Shown here: positions 29,247-37,640 of the stretch, piece after piece | Numbering within the stretch: position 1 is the stretch's first letter | How the letters are laid out: each line of letters starts with the position of its first letter | DNA from: a virus | Direction: 5' to 3' (one strand) | IMG/VR virus record: IMGVR_UViG_3300045257_000173 | Location: 1-38,990 of that record | Length of the DNA: 38,990 bases | Notes under the pieces: model-generated | Told to the model about the DNA's origin: nothing | The model's input: only the letters and a program-made list of their open reading frames with translations | Databases searched by the model: none | Program-made: the position numbers and the translations under genes

Positions 29247-30782
29247 ATGGCTCTTGACCAAGCAACCGTCGATTCTGCTGGCCTCGGGCAGCAGTTTGAC
29301 CGCCGAATCTTCGATCTGGAGGGCAAAAGCGCGGCGCAGGCGGGGGACGTTGCGGACTTGCAGCAGCAGGAATCCGACCTTTCGGCCAGCCGTGCGCAGC
29401 GGGCGCGGGATGCCGCTGCGGAGCTAAAGCCGGCCTCGGACAAGCTGAGAGAGGCAGCGCACAAGGCCGCCGACGAGCCAATCCAGAAGGAAGAACGCAT
29501 GGAACCCTTCCAGCGGCCCGCTTTGGACCCGCAGGAGCTTCAAAAGACCTTCGGCATGCTGCTGGTCGCCTCAATGTTCGCCGGCAAGGCGTCCCGCTCG
29601 CCCTACAATAACACGATGACGGCGCTAACCGGGGCAATGAATGGGTTCATGAAGGAAGACGACCATCAAGTAGCCCAATCCTTGGCGATTTACGACACGA
29701 ACCTTGCCGCCATGAAGGAGCGCAATGCCGCTTTGCAGCGCGACATGGCCGCGAATGACCGGAAAAACAAGAACAACGTGGCCGCGTGGACCCTGGAGCA
29801 CGATTTAATCCTCGAAAGGTACGATTTCGACGACAAAGCAGCCGGGCACGAGCAGAAATCTCTGTCGGACAAGGTGAAAAGAGGCGAAACCATCCTCAGT
29901 TCGACCGAAAAGGCCATCGACAGGCTGACGGTGGCGCGGGCGCAGATCGGCGAGCGGCACGATGCCGCAGTCGAGCGGAAGCGCCACGACGAGGAAATGG
30001 AGAAGGTGGCGCGCCAGAACGCCGCCAAGGTCAAGGCGAACGCAGTGCCCGAAGGCAATGCTGGTCTGAGCGACCAATACAATACGGACCCAGAATACAA
30101 AAAGAAGGTGGATTTCTGGGCGAAGATCGTTTCTACCGGCACCCCGCTGCCGACGCGCTTTGCGCAGACCGTTGGCAGGCAGTTTTCCGGGGACGTGTAT
30201 TCCGCCGCGACCACCATCGGAACGGGCGACCCTAGCGACATGGTGGCAAACAAGATTCATCTGCGCGAGATCAATGCGGAGGCGCAGCGCATCGGTACGC
30301 AATCGGCATCCGTTGCGATCGCCAACAAGGAACTGGAACGGTTCATCCCGCCCGCTGAGAAAGCCATCGATGCGGTGGCGCGCACCGGCTGGAAGCCGCT
30401 CAACCAGCTTCTACAGGCGGCTGAATCCACGTGGAGCCCGGAGCAGAAGCAACTGGTTGTCGCTAACCGCGCAGTCCAGAACGCCTACGGGGCGCTGATC
30501 CAACGCGGGGCGCCAACGGTGCACAGCTTGCAAGAGGCCGAGAGAATGCTTGCCACGGCTGATTCCCCTGCGGTCTACAAAGCCGCCATGCAGCAGTTGC
30601 GCATTGAAGGGCATCAGGCCGAACTCGGCTTGATTGACGCGCGCGAGGACTTGCTGAAACGGGCGAAGGAAATAGGAGACAACAAGAACCGGCGCGCGAC
30701 TGACCCTAAGCCCGGCGAAGAAGTTAAAACCATCGGCGGCAAGAACTACGTCAAGCGCGATGGTAAATGGTTCGAGCAATGA
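29247..30782 (+). CDS. Putative internal virion/ejection protein 2, 511 aa
   Basis: I chose ATG 29247 (MALDQATVDSAGLGQQFD), with GAGGCG upstream. The protein is almost wholly helical and charged (GDVADLQQQESDLSASRAQR, NLAAMKERNAALQRDMAAND, RHDEEMEKVARQNAAKVKAN). A single hydrophobic patch lies near residues 92-105 (GMLLVASMFAG). It fits the class of large helical ejection proteins. It lacks a recognisable lytic transglycosylase motif. Confidence 0.6.
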   Translation: MALDQATVDSAGLGQQFDRRIFDLEGKSAAQAGDVADLQQQESDLSASRAQRARDAAAELKPASDKLREAAHKAADEPIQKEERMEPFQRPALDPQELQKTFGMLLVASMFAGKASRSPYNNTMTALTGAMNGFMKEDDHQVAQSLAIYDTNLAAMKERNAALQRDMAANDRKNKNNVAAWTLEHDLILERYDFDDKAAGHEQKSLSDKVKRGETILSSTEKAIDRLTVARAQIGERHDAAVERKRHDEEMEKVARQNAAKVKANAVPEGNAGLSDQYNTDPEYKKKVDFWAKIVSTGTPLPTRFAQTVGRQFSGDVYSAATTIGTGDPSDMVANKIHLREINAEAQRIGTQSASVAIANKELERFIPPAEKAIDAVARTGWKPLNQLLQAAESTWSPEQKQLVVANRAVQNAYGALIQRGAPTVHSLQEAERMLATADSPAVYKAAMQQLRIEGHQAELGLIDAREDLLKRAKEIGDNKNRRATDPKPGEEVKTIGGKNYVKRDGKWFEQ

Positions 30783-30791
30783 CGGTGAAGC

Positions 30792-32165
30792 ATGCACGAG
30801 CAATCTGAAACCATCCAATCCCCTGACGGTTCGTGGATCAACGTCTACGGGGCGAACACGCCGAACGCTGGCAAGCAATTACCAGACACACCGTCATACA
30901 AGACGGCGGATGAAGCTGTCTCTGCGGCAAAATCGCGCTCGCACAGTTTTGGCAGAGAAGTCACTGACCCCGCGCTGCTGGCCGAACTTGGATCGGGCGG
31001 CAGCAAGCTCGTAACGGACCCGGCGCTGATTGCCCAACTTGAGGCGCCAGAGACCGGCGCACCAAAGAAAGAGCAATCGTCCTCGCTCCGGTCTACTGCT
31101 GAATCCGCTCTTTCGAATATTGGCAAATTCGGGCTGATGGGCTTGCCGATTACCGGCATCATGAAGGGGACGGAAACCGCGGGGAAGCTGCTTGATCGGG
31201 CAGCCTACGAAGGCGGGGGGCGGGTGACAGACGCGGCGGCAAGGGCCGGAATGTCCCCCAACGTGGCCGCAGGGGCGGGCTACGCCGCGAACGTCGGTTT
31301 GCAGACATTGCCCATGCTGCTAGGGGGCGAAGTCGCCAAAGGCGCATCTCCAGCGTTCCGGGCCGAAGGCAAACGAATGATGCAAAGCGCCCTCAAGCCT
31401 ACGCTCGAAACGCTGCGAACCGGGAAGGCGGGAAAGGCAATAGACACGATGCTTGAGGAAGGCATCAACGTCACCCCCGGCGGCGTGGACAAACTCCAAG
31501 ACAAAATCTCCGGCCTGAATCAGCAGATCAAGCAATTGATTCAGAATTCTCCGGCCACCGTGGACAAGAGCAAAGTCGCCAATACGTTGCAGGATGCGCT
31601 GACGAAGTTCCAAAATCAGGTAACGCCGCAGTCGGACCTTGCCGCAATCCAGAAGGCATGGGACGAATTCCTAAATCACCCGCTTCTTGTCGGCAAGCAG
31701 GATATTCCGGTCAAGCTCGCGCAGGAATTGAAACAGGGCACCTACCGCTCCCTCGGCGACAAGTCGTATGGAGAACTCAAGGGCGCTGACATCGAAGCAC
31801 AGAAGACGCTGGCACGCGGGCTGAAAGAGGAAATCGCAAAGGCGGTGCCTCAAGTGCAACCGTTGAACGCCGAGGAATCCAAGCTGCTGAACGCGCTGAA
31901 CGTGGCCGAGCGCAGGGTGTTAATGGACGCGAACAAGAACCCGGCGGGCCTGGGCTGGCTAACCACCAACCCGGCAAAGTTCGTCGGCTTCATGGCTGAC
32001 CGCAGTCCGCTTTTCAAGTCCCTCATTGCGCGAATGCTCTATTCGGGCAGCGAGCAGATTCCAGCTACCGCCGCGCGTGCGGGCATTGGCGCGTTCGAGG
32101 CTGGCAACAATCGGCCTGCAAGCGTCACGCAGCGCGACGTGGATAAGGCAGGCATCGGCCAATGA
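30792..32165 (+). CDS. Putative internal virion/ejection protein 3, 457 aa
   Basis: The N-terminus includes a short repeat, VTDPALLAEL (57-66) and VTDPALIAQL (74-83), a pattern of binding or processing sites. A glycine/alanine-rich amphipathic region follows (GKFGLMGLPITGIMKGTETA, AAGAGYAANVGLQTLPMLLG, residues about 110-175), which might insert into membranes. Then come long helices (DKISGLNQQIKQLIQNSPAT). It is the third large gene of the ejection set and overlaps the next gene. Confidence 0.6.
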   Translation: MHEQSETIQSPDGSWINVYGANTPNAGKQLPDTPSYKTADEAVSAAKSRSHSFGREVTDPALLAELGSGGSKLVTDPALIAQLEAPETGAPKKEQSSSLRSTAESALSNIGKFGLMGLPITGIMKGTETAGKLLDRAAYEGGGRVTDAAARAGMSPNVAAGAGYAANVGLQTLPMLLGGEVAKGASPAFRAEGKRMMQSALKPTLETLRTGKAGKAIDTMLEEGINVTPGGVDKLQDKISGLNQQIKQLIQNSPATVDKSKVANTLQDALTKFQNQVTPQSDLAAIQKAWDEFLNHPLLVGKQDIPVKLAQELKQGTYRSLGDKSYGELKGADIEAQKTLARGLKEEIAKAVPQVQPLNAEESKLLNALNVAERRVLMDANKNPAGLGWLTTNPAKFVGFMADRSPLFKSLIARMLYSGSEQIPATAARAGIGAFEAGNNRPASVTQRDVDKAGIGQ

Positions 32166-32407
32166 CCAAGCCGAAGGCGAAGTCGAAGGGCGTCGATCCT
32201 AAGCTCGTCAAGGCGATAAAGGACTTGATGGAAGAGGTCATGGCGAAACCCAATGAGGGCGAGCAGCCGGCGTACTCACTTTCCGAGCGATGCAAGATCA
32301 TTGACCGCATGATAAAGATCGAGTCCATCCGGTTGAACGTGCAGCAAGACGATAGCGCCGGTGAGTTTTTCAAAAACAAGGAGGCAGACGATGAGCCAAA
32401 TGAATGA
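32162..32407 (+). CDS. Hypothetical protein, 81 aa
   Basis: This small helical, charged protein (LVKAIKDLMEEVMAKPNEGE, LSERCKIIDRMIKIESIRLN) is reminiscent of short phage DNA-packaging or adaptor-type helical proteins. No family is assigned. It overlaps the ejection gene as ATGA, and its 3' end overlaps the following gene by 17 bases. Confidence 0.6.
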   Translation: MTKPKAKSKGVDPKLVKAIKDLMEEVMAKPNEGEQPAYSLSERCKIIDRMIKIESIRLNVQQDDSAGEFFKNKEADDEPNE

Positions 32408-32645
32408 TATCGGCGTGCCCGATCTGAAAGTGATGTTCGCCTACGCAAAGGTCGGAATCCAGATGCTTGCCAGTCGAATTCTTAGCCTGACGGCGCTTTT
32501 CGGGATAATCGCTCTCTCGGCGTATTCGATCTATAATGCATCCTGGATCGGGGCGTCGTGCGTGGCGATTCTGGCAGTTTTCACGTTTATTCCTGCCGTG
32601 AAACTTGAATCAAATCGCAAGGAGAATAACGATGTCCAGCAGTAA
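32391..32645 (+). CDS. Two-helix membrane protein, 84 aa
   Basis: ATG 32391 follows AGGAGG with a six-base spacer. Two hydrophobic segments, ILSLTALFGIIALSAYSIY and WIGASCVAILAVFTFIPAV, are separated by about two residues and flanked by charged ends. This layout suits a holin-like or other small membrane protein. It is 4 kb upstream of the lysis cluster, so another membrane role is possible. It overlaps the next gene by 14 bases. Confidence 0.65.
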   Translation: MSQMNDIGVPDLKVMFAYAKVGIQMLASRILSLTALFGIIALSAYSIYNASWIGASCVAILAVFTFIPAVKLESNRKENNDVQQ

Positions 32646-32886
32646 GCTATCCGCCCCAACTCCGTCCCTTCTGGGCAGCGTCCTTGCCCCAGAACCCTCG
32701 CTCAAGAAACAGTCTCGCTACGGAAACGCGCCGTGGCAGCCTGGGGAGATTCCCACGCGCACGGGCTCTCTCATGCCGATTACCGAACCGATTGAAGTTC
32801 CGGTCAACGCGCCATACGGCGAATTCCTTGCCGTCGAAGTGCCGCGCAATCGCGGTTCAGGTTGGCCGAAAAAGGAGGACGCATGA
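32632..32886 (+). CDS. Hypothetical protein, 84 aa
   Basis: ATG 32632 follows AAGGAGAATAACG. The protein is proline-rich and extended (LSAPTPSLLGSVLAPEPSLK, QSRYGNAPWQPGEIPTRTGS, IEVPVNAPYGEFLAVEVPRN). It lies ahead of the adsorption genes and could be a linker or adaptor in the tail. No family is recognised. Confidence 0.6.
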   Translation: MSSSKLSAPTPSLLGSVLAPEPSLKKQSRYGNAPWQPGEIPTRTGSLMPITEPIEVPVNAPYGEFLAVEVPRNRGSGWPKKEDA

Positions 32887-33221
32887 ATAACGCTGCATTC
32901 TCGCCGATGGCGAATAGCACGTTCTTTGTCGATTCGAGCGCGGCGGTTCAGGTCACGTCCGCGAGCACGCTTCAACTCACGAATTACCGCGTGCGCAACT
33001 TGAGTCTCACGGCGCAGGCGTGGTTTCAATCTTCGCCGCCGGGGCCGTCCGCTACCGCGCCTGCAGGGATGGTCGCAACCGCGCCGGCGTTGGGCACGCC
33101 GAGTCCGCGAACAATCGGCATGCTGCCCGCAAGCGTCGAAGTGTTCACCCTCGCGCCGAATTCTTGGTTCATTGCGAGCGCTGGCGCTTCGTTCGAGATC
33201 ACGGTCGGAGATGGGTTGTAA
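32883..33221 (+). CDS. Hypothetical beta-rich structural protein, 112 aa
   Basis: ATG 32883 overlaps the previous stop. The protein is Ser/Thr/Ala-rich with alternating strands (STFFVDSSAAVQVTSASTLQ, VRNLSLTAQAWFQSSPPGPS, VEVFTLAPNSWFIASAGASF), like small capsid or fibre proteins. It ends directly before the start of the receptor-binding candidate. The function is unproven. Confidence 0.6.
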   Translation: MNNAAFSPMANSTFFVDSSAAVQVTSASTLQLTNYRVRNLSLTAQAWFQSSPPGPSATAPAGMVATAPALGTPSPRTIGMLPASVEVFTLAPNSWFIASAGASFEITVGDGL

Positions 33222-34418
33222 ATGCTCCACGTCGGCGCAGGCAAGCGGACTTTGCGCATCTTCGGTTCTGCCGGAGGCGGGATTGGGTTTCCCTCTTTCA
33301 ACCTGCCGCTAAACGACCTCGGCAACGGCATCGTCAACACGGTTCCGGCGCAATCCTCAGGCTCGCCTGTCGCCACCTTCACCCGCGCGTCGATCGACTG
33401 GACGAAGCTCGCAAGCGGGCTGTGGGGCGCTGTCGCCCCTGGCGTTGCCCGCGCGACCTACCTCGGGAGCGATACCGCTGTAGGGCAGTACGCTGGCTAC
33501 TGGAGCGAACGCGCAGGCGTGCAGCTTGTTCCGACGACTCGCGCAATCCGGGATATGACGGACCCGAGTTGGGTAGCAATCGGAATCACGCCCGCACTGA
33601 CGGCAACCGGCATCGATGGCGTGCCGAACTCTTGCACCACGCTGACGGCAACCGCGCCCAATGGAACCATCCTGCAAACGCTTGTCGCTGCAGCAAGCTC
33701 CCGGACCAATAGCGCATTCGTCCGCCGCAGAACCGGCAGCGGCGCGATTCTGCTTAAGCAGGGAACGGCCACGCAGGACATTACTGCAAGTCTGTCGTCA
33801 ATCATCTTCACCCGACCGCAGTTAAACGACAGCGAATTAAACGTGGCCTATGGCTTTCAGATGGCGACGAGCGGCGATCAGATTGATGTGGACTTCAATC
33901 AATTCGAGCCTTTGACAGCGACGCAGTTTGCATCGAGCCCGATGGCGAGCGCAGGAGCTGCACGCGCGGCTGATGCGCTGACGTTCCCGAGCGCCGGAAA
34001 TGTGGATTTCACCCAAGGAACCGCATACGCAGAACTTTCAACCAATTTTACAACTGGTTTGGCTGCCGGAAACTTGGCTTTAGCTACAACGGTCAGCGGA
34101 CTGATGCTCTATATCGCTAATAATCCAACGACTTCGATCCGATGCGGCGATGGCGTACAGTTTCCGACTAAAGCGGGCCTGACCGATATGAGCACCGCGG
34201 TCAGGAAACGCATTAGCTCGTGGGGCGCTGCTGGTCTGAAATTGACCGGGGATGGTGCAGCGGAAACAGCGGTCGCGTTCGATGGCACGATGGGCAGTGG
34301 CGCGAATTTGGAAATAGGCCATTCTGGAGGCATTAATCAATGGTCCGGGACAATGCGAAATGTCCAAATTTACCTGACGCAGTTTTCATCCGCTGCGATG
34401 CAAGCCAAGACAGCATGA
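33222..34418 (+). CDS. Putative receptor-binding/tail spike protein, 398 aa
   Basis: The N-terminal part contains ATFTRASIDWTKLASGLWGA, followed by ARATYLGSDTAVGQYAGYWS. This is the FTRAxxA / GxxxxxxPR pattern of phage carbohydrate-binding spike or fibre proteins whose middle region has a concanavalin-like fold. The C-terminal region (GTMGSGANLEIGHSGGINQW, SGTMRNVQIYLTQFSS) resembles a lectin/LamG beta-sandwich. It probably recognises the host surface. ATG 33222 follows the previous stop directly, so translation is likely coupled. Confidence 0.72.
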   Translation: MLHVGAGKRTLRIFGSAGGGIGFPSFNLPLNDLGNGIVNTVPAQSSGSPVATFTRASIDWTKLASGLWGAVAPGVARATYLGSDTAVGQYAGYWSERAGVQLVPTTRAIRDMTDPSWVAIGITPALTATGIDGVPNSCTTLTATAPNGTILQTLVAAASSRTNSAFVRRRTGSGAILLKQGTATQDITASLSSIIFTRPQLNDSELNVAYGFQMATSGDQIDVDFNQFEPLTATQFASSPMASAGAARAADALTFPSAGNVDFTQGTAYAELSTNFTTGLAAGNLALATTVSGLMLYIANNPTTSIRCGDGVQFPTKAGLTDMSTAVRKRISSWGAAGLKLTGDGAAETAVAFDGTMGSGANLEIGHSGGINQWSGTMRNVQIYLTQFSSAAMQAKTA

Positions 34419-34465
34419 TGACCTAGCGCAAGCCTCACTCAACCATTTACGACAAGGAGATCACG

Positions 34466-34669
34466 ATGCCGCAAATCACACTTACGGCCACCGCGGGCCA
34501 GGCAGCAAGCGTGCAGCACGATGTCGGCAAGGCGCTGAATCTCGGACGCGATGCGACGCTCGCGGAAGTCACGCAGTACGCGCGCGATCAGTTCGAGGCG
34601 CTGCACATCCAGATCGCCAGAAATGAGGCGAACGCGGCGCTGGTGCTCACGCCGTTGAATTTGACCTAA
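34466..34669 (+). CDS. Hypothetical protein, 67 aa
   Basis: ATG 34466 follows AAGGAGATCACG. The sequence PQITLTATAGQAASVQHDVG, KALNLGRDATLAEVTQYARD has one strand and one helix. It looks like a short phage orphan protein of the adsorption region. The function is unknown. Confidence 0.6.
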   Translation: MPQITLTATAGQAASVQHDVGKALNLGRDATLAEVTQYARDQFEALHIQIARNEANAALVLTPLNLT

Positions 34670-34682
34670 ATAGGAGAACATC

Positions 34683-35096
34683 ATGACCGCAACACCGCAA
34701 AGCCCTGACAACCTCGCGCAATACCGCTATCTCACCGCCACGAATACGGAGATCGGCATCGTCGCCACGCCAAGCGGAGTGCAGGCGAATGCCTATCCCT
34801 TGTCGGCTCAGATCAGCCGCATCGATACGGTTGCGACCACCGGCGATTCCGTCGCGCTGCCGGAGATTCTTCCGCTGGCAAACGGGGATGCTCGCTTGGC
34901 CGCGGTCGGGGTGCTCATGTTTATCCGCAACGCTGGAGCGAACGCCTGCCAAGTGTTCGGGACAAACACCGACATGATCAACGGCGCGGCGACTGCGACG
35001 GGGATTTCTCTACCGGCTGGAAAGTCGATGATCGCATGGGCAAGCTCGCTCGGTCCTACCGGGGTAGGCACGTGGGCAGCGCTCATTTCAGCATGA
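34683..35096 (+). CDS. Hypothetical structural protein, 137 aa
   Basis: ATG 34683 has the AGGAGAACATC-ATG context. The protein is beta-rich (YRYLTATNTEIGIVATPSGV, LAAVGVLMFIRNAGANACQV, GISLPAGKSMIAWASSLGPT) and resembles small phage structural proteins from fibre regions. It overlaps the next gene as ATGA. Confidence 0.6.
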   Translation: MTATPQSPDNLAQYRYLTATNTEIGIVATPSGVQANAYPLSAQISRIDTVATTGDSVALPEILPLANGDARLAAVGVLMFIRNAGANACQVFGTNTDMINGAATATGISLPAGKSMIAWASSLGPTGVGTWAALISA

Positions 35097-36034
35097 GATT
35101 GATTCTTGCTGCGCTCGCCCTGTTCGCTGCAGTAGCGTCGGGCTCCGCGCTCTCTCAGACATCGCCCTATTCTGGAGGCACCGGAGTCCGCAACGCGAAT
35201 TCCAGCACGCTGACGCTTAGTGGGCCGCTATCCATCACAGGACCATTCTCCGCTGCGATTACGTTGACCGCGCCAACGTCGATCATTTGGCCTACCAGCG
35301 GCACGCTCGCAACAACCGCGCAAATCGCCGGCGGAACGCTTGCAGGCAGTTTTACTACGCTTTCTGCCAGCACCTTATTTACGACTCCAGGCACCGCGTT
35401 CACCGCGTGGACTTCGATAGTAGGGGCTTCTTCGTCTTCTGGTGTTGGATTCGGTTCTACATTTATGGGCGTAAATGTCGCACCAACAACGAATGGCAGC
35501 AACGCTCCAACTATAAATAATAATAGCGGCGGATTCTCGTCGGCTTCTGCTCTTGTTTTGAACCCTGACACAAATAGCGGCAAGTTAATTCAGTTTTGGG
35601 CGGGGCAGGGTGTCGCTGGAACCCCACTAAACAATATCTTGTCAGGTAGTGCCGCAGGAATAACGATAGGCGGCACTCTTTCCTCGACGTCATTTAATGA
35701 CGACGCAGGCAACCTGATAATCAGTTCGACGAATCCGACGATTGCGAGCGGCTTCGGAACCGGGCCGACTTGCTCGCCTTGCAACAATACGGCGGCGTTC
35801 AAAGTCACTGTTGGCACAGGCGGCCTGGACTCAACAGGTGTAATCACCATGCCGACCGCCTCTGGCGGATGGGCCTGCCACGTTCTAAATCTGACTGACA
35901 CAAGCACCGCGCACATGCTGCGCATGACGGCCATGAGCACTACTTCGCTGACGGTCACGAACTCGATAATCGGCGGCGGCAATCAGCCATTCGGCGTTGC
36001 AAATGTGCTGCTCTTTCAGTGCGCAGCATTTTGA
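35093..36034 (+). CDS. Fibre-like protein with a signal peptide, 313 aa
   Basis: I chose ATG 35093, overlapping the previous stop. Residues 1-22 (MRLILAALALFAAVASGSAL) are a classical Sec signal peptide, with likely cleavage after Ala-x-x in the SGSALSQ area. The mature part is a Ser/Thr/Gly-rich beta shaft: LSGPLSITGPFSAAITLTAP, IWPTSGTLATTAQIAGGTLA, typical of fibre repeats. The C-terminal domain is beta-rich (TGVITMPTASGGWACHVLNL). A signal peptide on a fibre-like protein is odd; a periplasmic or lysis-stage role is possible. Confidence 0.65.
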   Translation: MRLILAALALFAAVASGSALSQTSPYSGGTGVRNANSSTLTLSGPLSITGPFSAAITLTAPTSIIWPTSGTLATTAQIAGGTLAGSFTTLSASTLFTTPGTAFTAWTSIVGASSSSGVGFGSTFMGVNVAPTTNGSNAPTINNNSGGFSSASALVLNPDTNSGKLIQFWAGQGVAGTPLNNILSGSAAGITIGGTLSSTSFNDDAGNLIISSTNPTIASGFGTGPTCSPCNNTAAFKVTVGTGGLDSTGVITMPTASGGWACHVLNLTDTSTAHMLRMTAMSTTSLTVTNSIIGGGNQPFGVANVLLFQCAAF

Positions 36035-36036
36035 TT

Positions 36037-36144
36037 ATGCCCCGCCGTTTTTTCCACACCTCGGCGCGCGATCTGTTCGGCCTTCTAATCACGATCGTAT
36101 TCGGCGTTTTGGTCTTCTTGCTTCGTCGGCACTTCGAGCAATAG
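36037..36144 (+). CDS. Single-pass small membrane protein, 35 aa
   Basis: ATG 36037 starts two bases after the fibre stop. The product has a basic N-terminus (MPRRFFHTSARDLFG) and one hydrophobic helix (LLITIVFGVLVFLLRR). It is probably part of the lysis or membrane cluster. There is no clear ribosome site, so coupling is likely. Confidence 0.5.
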   Translation: MPRRFFHTSARDLFGLLITIVFGVLVFLLRRHFEQ

Positions 36145-36145
36145 C

Positions 36146-36457
36146 ATGGACATGCCAGGGCTCAGGGGGGAAATTGTACGCACGCTCGTCATGGCGATGG
36201 CGACTACGATCTTGGGCTTTGTGGTGGCTGGCGTGACCGGGGTTTTCGGGAAGATCGACGAAATACCAGGCATCAAGAAATCCCAGGATGCGCAGGCTGC
36301 TCAGGTGGTCGCGCTCAAAGAACAAATGGACAAGAGTCGCGATAACGCCAACGATCTTAAACTCGCTATCGCTGGCTTTTCCGCAGAGCACCGTTTTTTG
36401 ATTGAAACCGTGAAAGAGCTTAAGGACGAACTGGCGGCGGCGAGGAGGGCGCGGTAG
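36146..36457 (+). CDS. Membrane-anchored coiled-coil protein, 103 aa
   Basis: The start region has one membrane helix (TLVMAMATTILGFVVAGVTG). About 60 residues of coiled coil follow (QAAQVVALKEQMDKSRDNAN, DLKLAIAGFSAEHRFLIETV, KELKDELAAARR). This layout resembles i-spanins (Rz-like) or coiled-coil holin-type proteins. The lipoprotein at 37641 could be its outer-membrane partner. The assignment is by architecture only. Confidence 0.6.
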   Translation: MDMPGLRGEIVRTLVMAMATTILGFVVAGVTGVFGKIDEIPGIKKSQDAQAAQVVALKEQMDKSRDNANDLKLAIAGFSAEHRFLIETVKELKDELAAARRAR

Positions 36458-36525
36458 AATGGGCGGACCGGCAGGCGCATTCAACGCCGTGCACGGTCCT
36501 AATCAATCAGCGTTGGAGGCGCTTC

Positions 36526-36819
36526 ATGACTGCCGATATTGTAAGGCCAGAAACAGACGTAGTGCGCGAGGGTGTGCGACTCATAAAGGAATGGGAGCAG
36601 GCCGTAGCCTATTTAAAAGCGGCGCAGTCATCTGAATGCCAAGCGCGCAATGATCTTACTGCGGCTACGCGAGCTTTAGGAACATGGATGCTACCGCCGG
36701 ATGCAAAAGTAGGTGAATCGTTCAATATCGCGCATGGCACGGCTTATTTGCAAGTTGATTATTTATCTACAAATACATTCGATATTAGATGGCGCGGCAA
36801 TCGGAGGCCGCGCGAATAA
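36526..36819 (+). CDS. Hypothetical protein, 97 aa
   Basis: ATG 36526 follows GGAGG with a six-base spacer. The first half is helical (REGVRLIKEWEQAVAYLKAA), the second half beta-rich (ESFNIAHGTAYLQVDYLSTN). The 68 bp before it show no supported gene. It lies inside the lysis region but shows no lysis motif. The base composition is AT-richer than its neighbours. Confidence 0.6.
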   Translation: MTADIVRPETDVVREGVRLIKEWEQAVAYLKAAQSSECQARNDLTAATRALGTWMLPPDAKVGESFNIAHGTAYLQVDYLSTNTFDIRWRGNRRPRE

Positions 36820-37175
36820 TGGACCCATTGCTCCAAGCTCGCTTAGAGTCCGCCGGCCGCGTCGTTATCCTGGGCTGCGGGGCGATTGCAGCCGCCCTTG
36901 GGCACCACCTATCCGACGCGACCACGGCGGCGATAGCGGAGGGATTCGGCGGCTTCCTGGTGCTGCTCTCAGTCGGCTTGAGCCAGTGGAATGTGTATCG
37001 GATCGAGCAAGTGACGCGGCTGCGCGAGGCCGTCGCACTCAACACAGGAATCGTAATTGCTGACCGCGTGACAGGCAAAACGCCTCTTGTTCCAGCCTCC
37101 GAAGTGCCTGCGCTTATCGCAGTCGTAGCGCCGACACTTCCCGACGCGCTCCCCAATCCGCTCTCCGGCCATTAA
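36819..37175 (+). CDS. Putative holin (Pam3-gp28-like), 118 aa
   Basis: I chose ATG 36819 (MDPLLQARLESAGRVVIL), which shares one base with the upstream stop. Hydrophobic segments VVILGCGAIAAALGHHL and IAEGFGGFLVLLSVGLSQW are followed by a soluble helical tail (VTRLREAVALNTG). This resembles the Pam3-gp28 family of putative phage holins. Holins form membrane pores that release the endolysin, which lies 1 kb downstream. An ATG ten codons earlier lacks a ribosome site. Confidence 0.68.
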   Translation: MDPLLQARLESAGRVVILGCGAIAAALGHHLSDATTAAIAEGFGGFLVLLSVGLSQWNVYRIEQVTRLREAVALNTGIVIADRVTGKTPLVPASEVPALIAVVAPTLPDALPNPLSGH

Positions 37176-37184
37176 AATGCGCGC

Positions 37185-37406
37185 ATGGCGAACAATCCGC
37201 GCCCGGTCTGCATCGATCGCTACTTCTGCTTCGAGAGCGGCGGCGGGTTCATTTTCAGCATTGTGGGCAAGACGAAAGATGGGCAGGACGTTGTGATCGG
37301 ACGCACATACAGGTATCGAAACCCGAACGACATGATTGAGTCGGCGCGATTGACGCGCGGCAAGAACACCGAAATTCCGATCGTTTGGAACGGCAAGAGT
37401 TTTTAG
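37185..37406 (+). CDS. Hypothetical protein, 73 aa
   Basis: This small basic protein has a beta-rich core (YFCFESGGGFIFSIVGKTKD, QDVVIGRTYRYRNPNDMIES). No family is recognised. It sits between the putative holin and two tiny membrane proteins. The ribosome site is weak. Confidence 0.55.
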   Translation: MANNPRPVCIDRYFCFESGGGFIFSIVGKTKDGQDVVIGRTYRYRNPNDMIESARLTRGKNTEIPIVWNGKSF

Positions 37407-37408
37407 GG

Positions 37409-37504
37409 ATGGCTCTGACTCTGGAGAATATGGCAATCGCCGTCGCAGCCGACGGGATCGCGTGCGGCGCGGTCATGCTGCTTTGCAAGTTTTTGAAATG
37501 CTGA
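37409..37504 (+). CDS. Tiny hydrophobic protein, 31 aa
   Basis: ATG 37409 follows the previous stop closely. The product has one hydrophobic, cysteine-containing segment (MAIAVAADGIACGAVMLLCK) and a basic end. It is possibly a membrane peptide of the lysis cluster. It is too short to assign. Confidence 0.4.
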   Translation: MALTLENMAIAVAADGIACGAVMLLCKFLKC

Positions 37505-37523
37505 ACCGTCAAGAATTCCTTGT

Positions 37524-37625
37524 ATGTTGCGGCAGAATGGGTACATCAAGTGGGCGGACATCGGCATGGCCATCGTGGCGGCGCTGCTGTTCGTCGCCTT
37601 GCTCGTCATGCTCGCGGAACACTAA
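37524..37625 (+). CDS. Tiny single-pass membrane protein, 33 aa
   Basis: ATG 37524 encodes a basic start (MLRQNGYIKWADIG) and one strong membrane helix (MAIVAALLFVALLVMLAEH). The ribosome site is poor. Its position among lysis genes suggests a holin accessory or membrane peptide. Confidence 0.45.
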   Translation: MLRQNGYIKWADIGMAIVAALLFVALLVMLAEH

Positions 37626-37640
37626 TTATTAGGAGTCGAA

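Noticed and set aside
36461-36630. Short frame starting at ATG 36461 between lysis-region genes
   Set aside because: It overlaps the well-initiated 36526 gene in another frame and has no protein-like pattern.
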